The position numbers and the translations under genes were made by a program. Shown in pieces: positions 63,501-64,000 of a stretch of 64,000 nucleotides of DNA. Position 1 is the stretch's first letter, and the number at the start of each line of letters is the position of its first letter. The stretch lies in NCBI RefSeq assembly GCF_032854445.1, contig NC_088306.1:11405386-11469385 (forward strand), given 5' to 3'. The notes under the pieces were generated by a model. It made no database searches. It was not told where the DNA came from and saw only the letters and a program-made list of their open reading frames with translations. This DNA is from Liolophura sinensis (Eukaryota; Mollusca; Polyplacophora; Chitonida; Chitonidae).

Positions 63501-64000
63501 GGACAGTTTTATTCCAATTTTCAGGTATCAAGCACATCCGGCGGATTTTGAGCCAAAATCTTAGAGCGAAACCAGACATCCTACTTCATCACAAGAAGGC
63601 GACACAATGCGCGCGAACCTGTTCTCAACTTTAATGCTGCGAAGTTTTCAATCATTTTCCCCATGACATTTATGCTCTATTGTGATAAGGAAAGAGCGAC
63701 AGCCAAGGGAGCTGACTATGTTTTTGGTTCAACTGTTTGGGTAGTATTTGCACCCTAAATGGTTTGCACTTGTTTTTGGCTAACAGATGCCATATGTACA
63801 TCCACACGTTTTAGGGAACTTTCCAATATGATTTGGTACACCTAAATCTAAGTTTGACTTCTTTTTGTTAATTATCCTGTGTATGTCCACTTATAATGTC
63901 AGTCGGTGACATTTTAGAACATTAGAGCATTCAAGACAACGCTGCGTGCAACAGACGAAACAAACGATGTGAAATTTTAAGTATCAGATATCTGTTGGGA

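Larger units (their letters stand above)
59129..64000. other. Right-hand region without a recognised gene
   Basis: It begins with the DCyD-like 3' UTR, then SINEs (59865, 60297) and a G-run (about 61055-61068). From 60600 to the end the sequence is AT-rich and unique. A CAG acceptor-like site at 63525 opens a frame of about 36 codons, but it matches no family I know. Confidence 0.5.

Noticed and set aside
63525-63640. Last exon of an unknown gene near the right edge
   Set aside because: Only an acceptor-like CAG and about 36 codons without homology; not enough to call.

Overview
The window is eukaryotic and animal. Its genes are split into short exons with GT/AG borders, the introns are AT-rich and long, and dispersed tRNA-derived SINEs, MITEs, minisatellites and a decayed Tc1-like transposon fill much of the space. 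The proteins (RCBTB, FHA-less aprataxin, an SLC16-type carrier, a D-cysteine desulfhydrase-like PLP enzyme) and the molluscan look of the SINE tails suggest a lophotrochozoan, most likely a mollusc. The species cannot be named from the sequence alone.

Layout. (1) 892-12467, minus: an RCC1/BTB protein (RCBTB1/2 orthologue), 12 coding exons, running off the left edge so the C-terminal part is missing. (2) 12468-14253: a 1.8 kb head-to-head spacer. (3) 14254-19442, plus: aprataxin, 6 exons, 221 residues, HIT plus C2H2 zinc finger but no FHA domain. (4) 19443-25877: gene-poor. (5) 25878-41228, minus: a monocarboxylate-transporter-like MFS carrier, 5 exons, 492 residues, with a 9.2 kb first intron that holds a dead Tc1 element (32622-34207). 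(6) 41229-47759: gene-poor. (7) 47760-59128, plus: a D-cysteine desulfhydrase-like enzyme, 9 exons, 431 residues, with a probable mitochondrial presequence. (8) 59129-64000: no gene recognised.

The exon models were built by hand. Each joins in frame at consensus or near-consensus splice sites, and the three complete models have total lengths divisible by three (666, 1479 and 1296 nt). The four genes do not form a pathway; this is ordinary animal gene order.

The most unusual structure is in the repeats. A 43-bp array of 36 units in an RCBTB intron and a 40-bp array of 17 units beside a DCyD splice donor both keep perfect register. The end of a DCyD exon, with its splice donor, is copied three more times in the following intron. 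A SINE is split by two different palindromic elements. A tRNA-like module is repeated four times in tandem. Several SINE families share one 3' tail.
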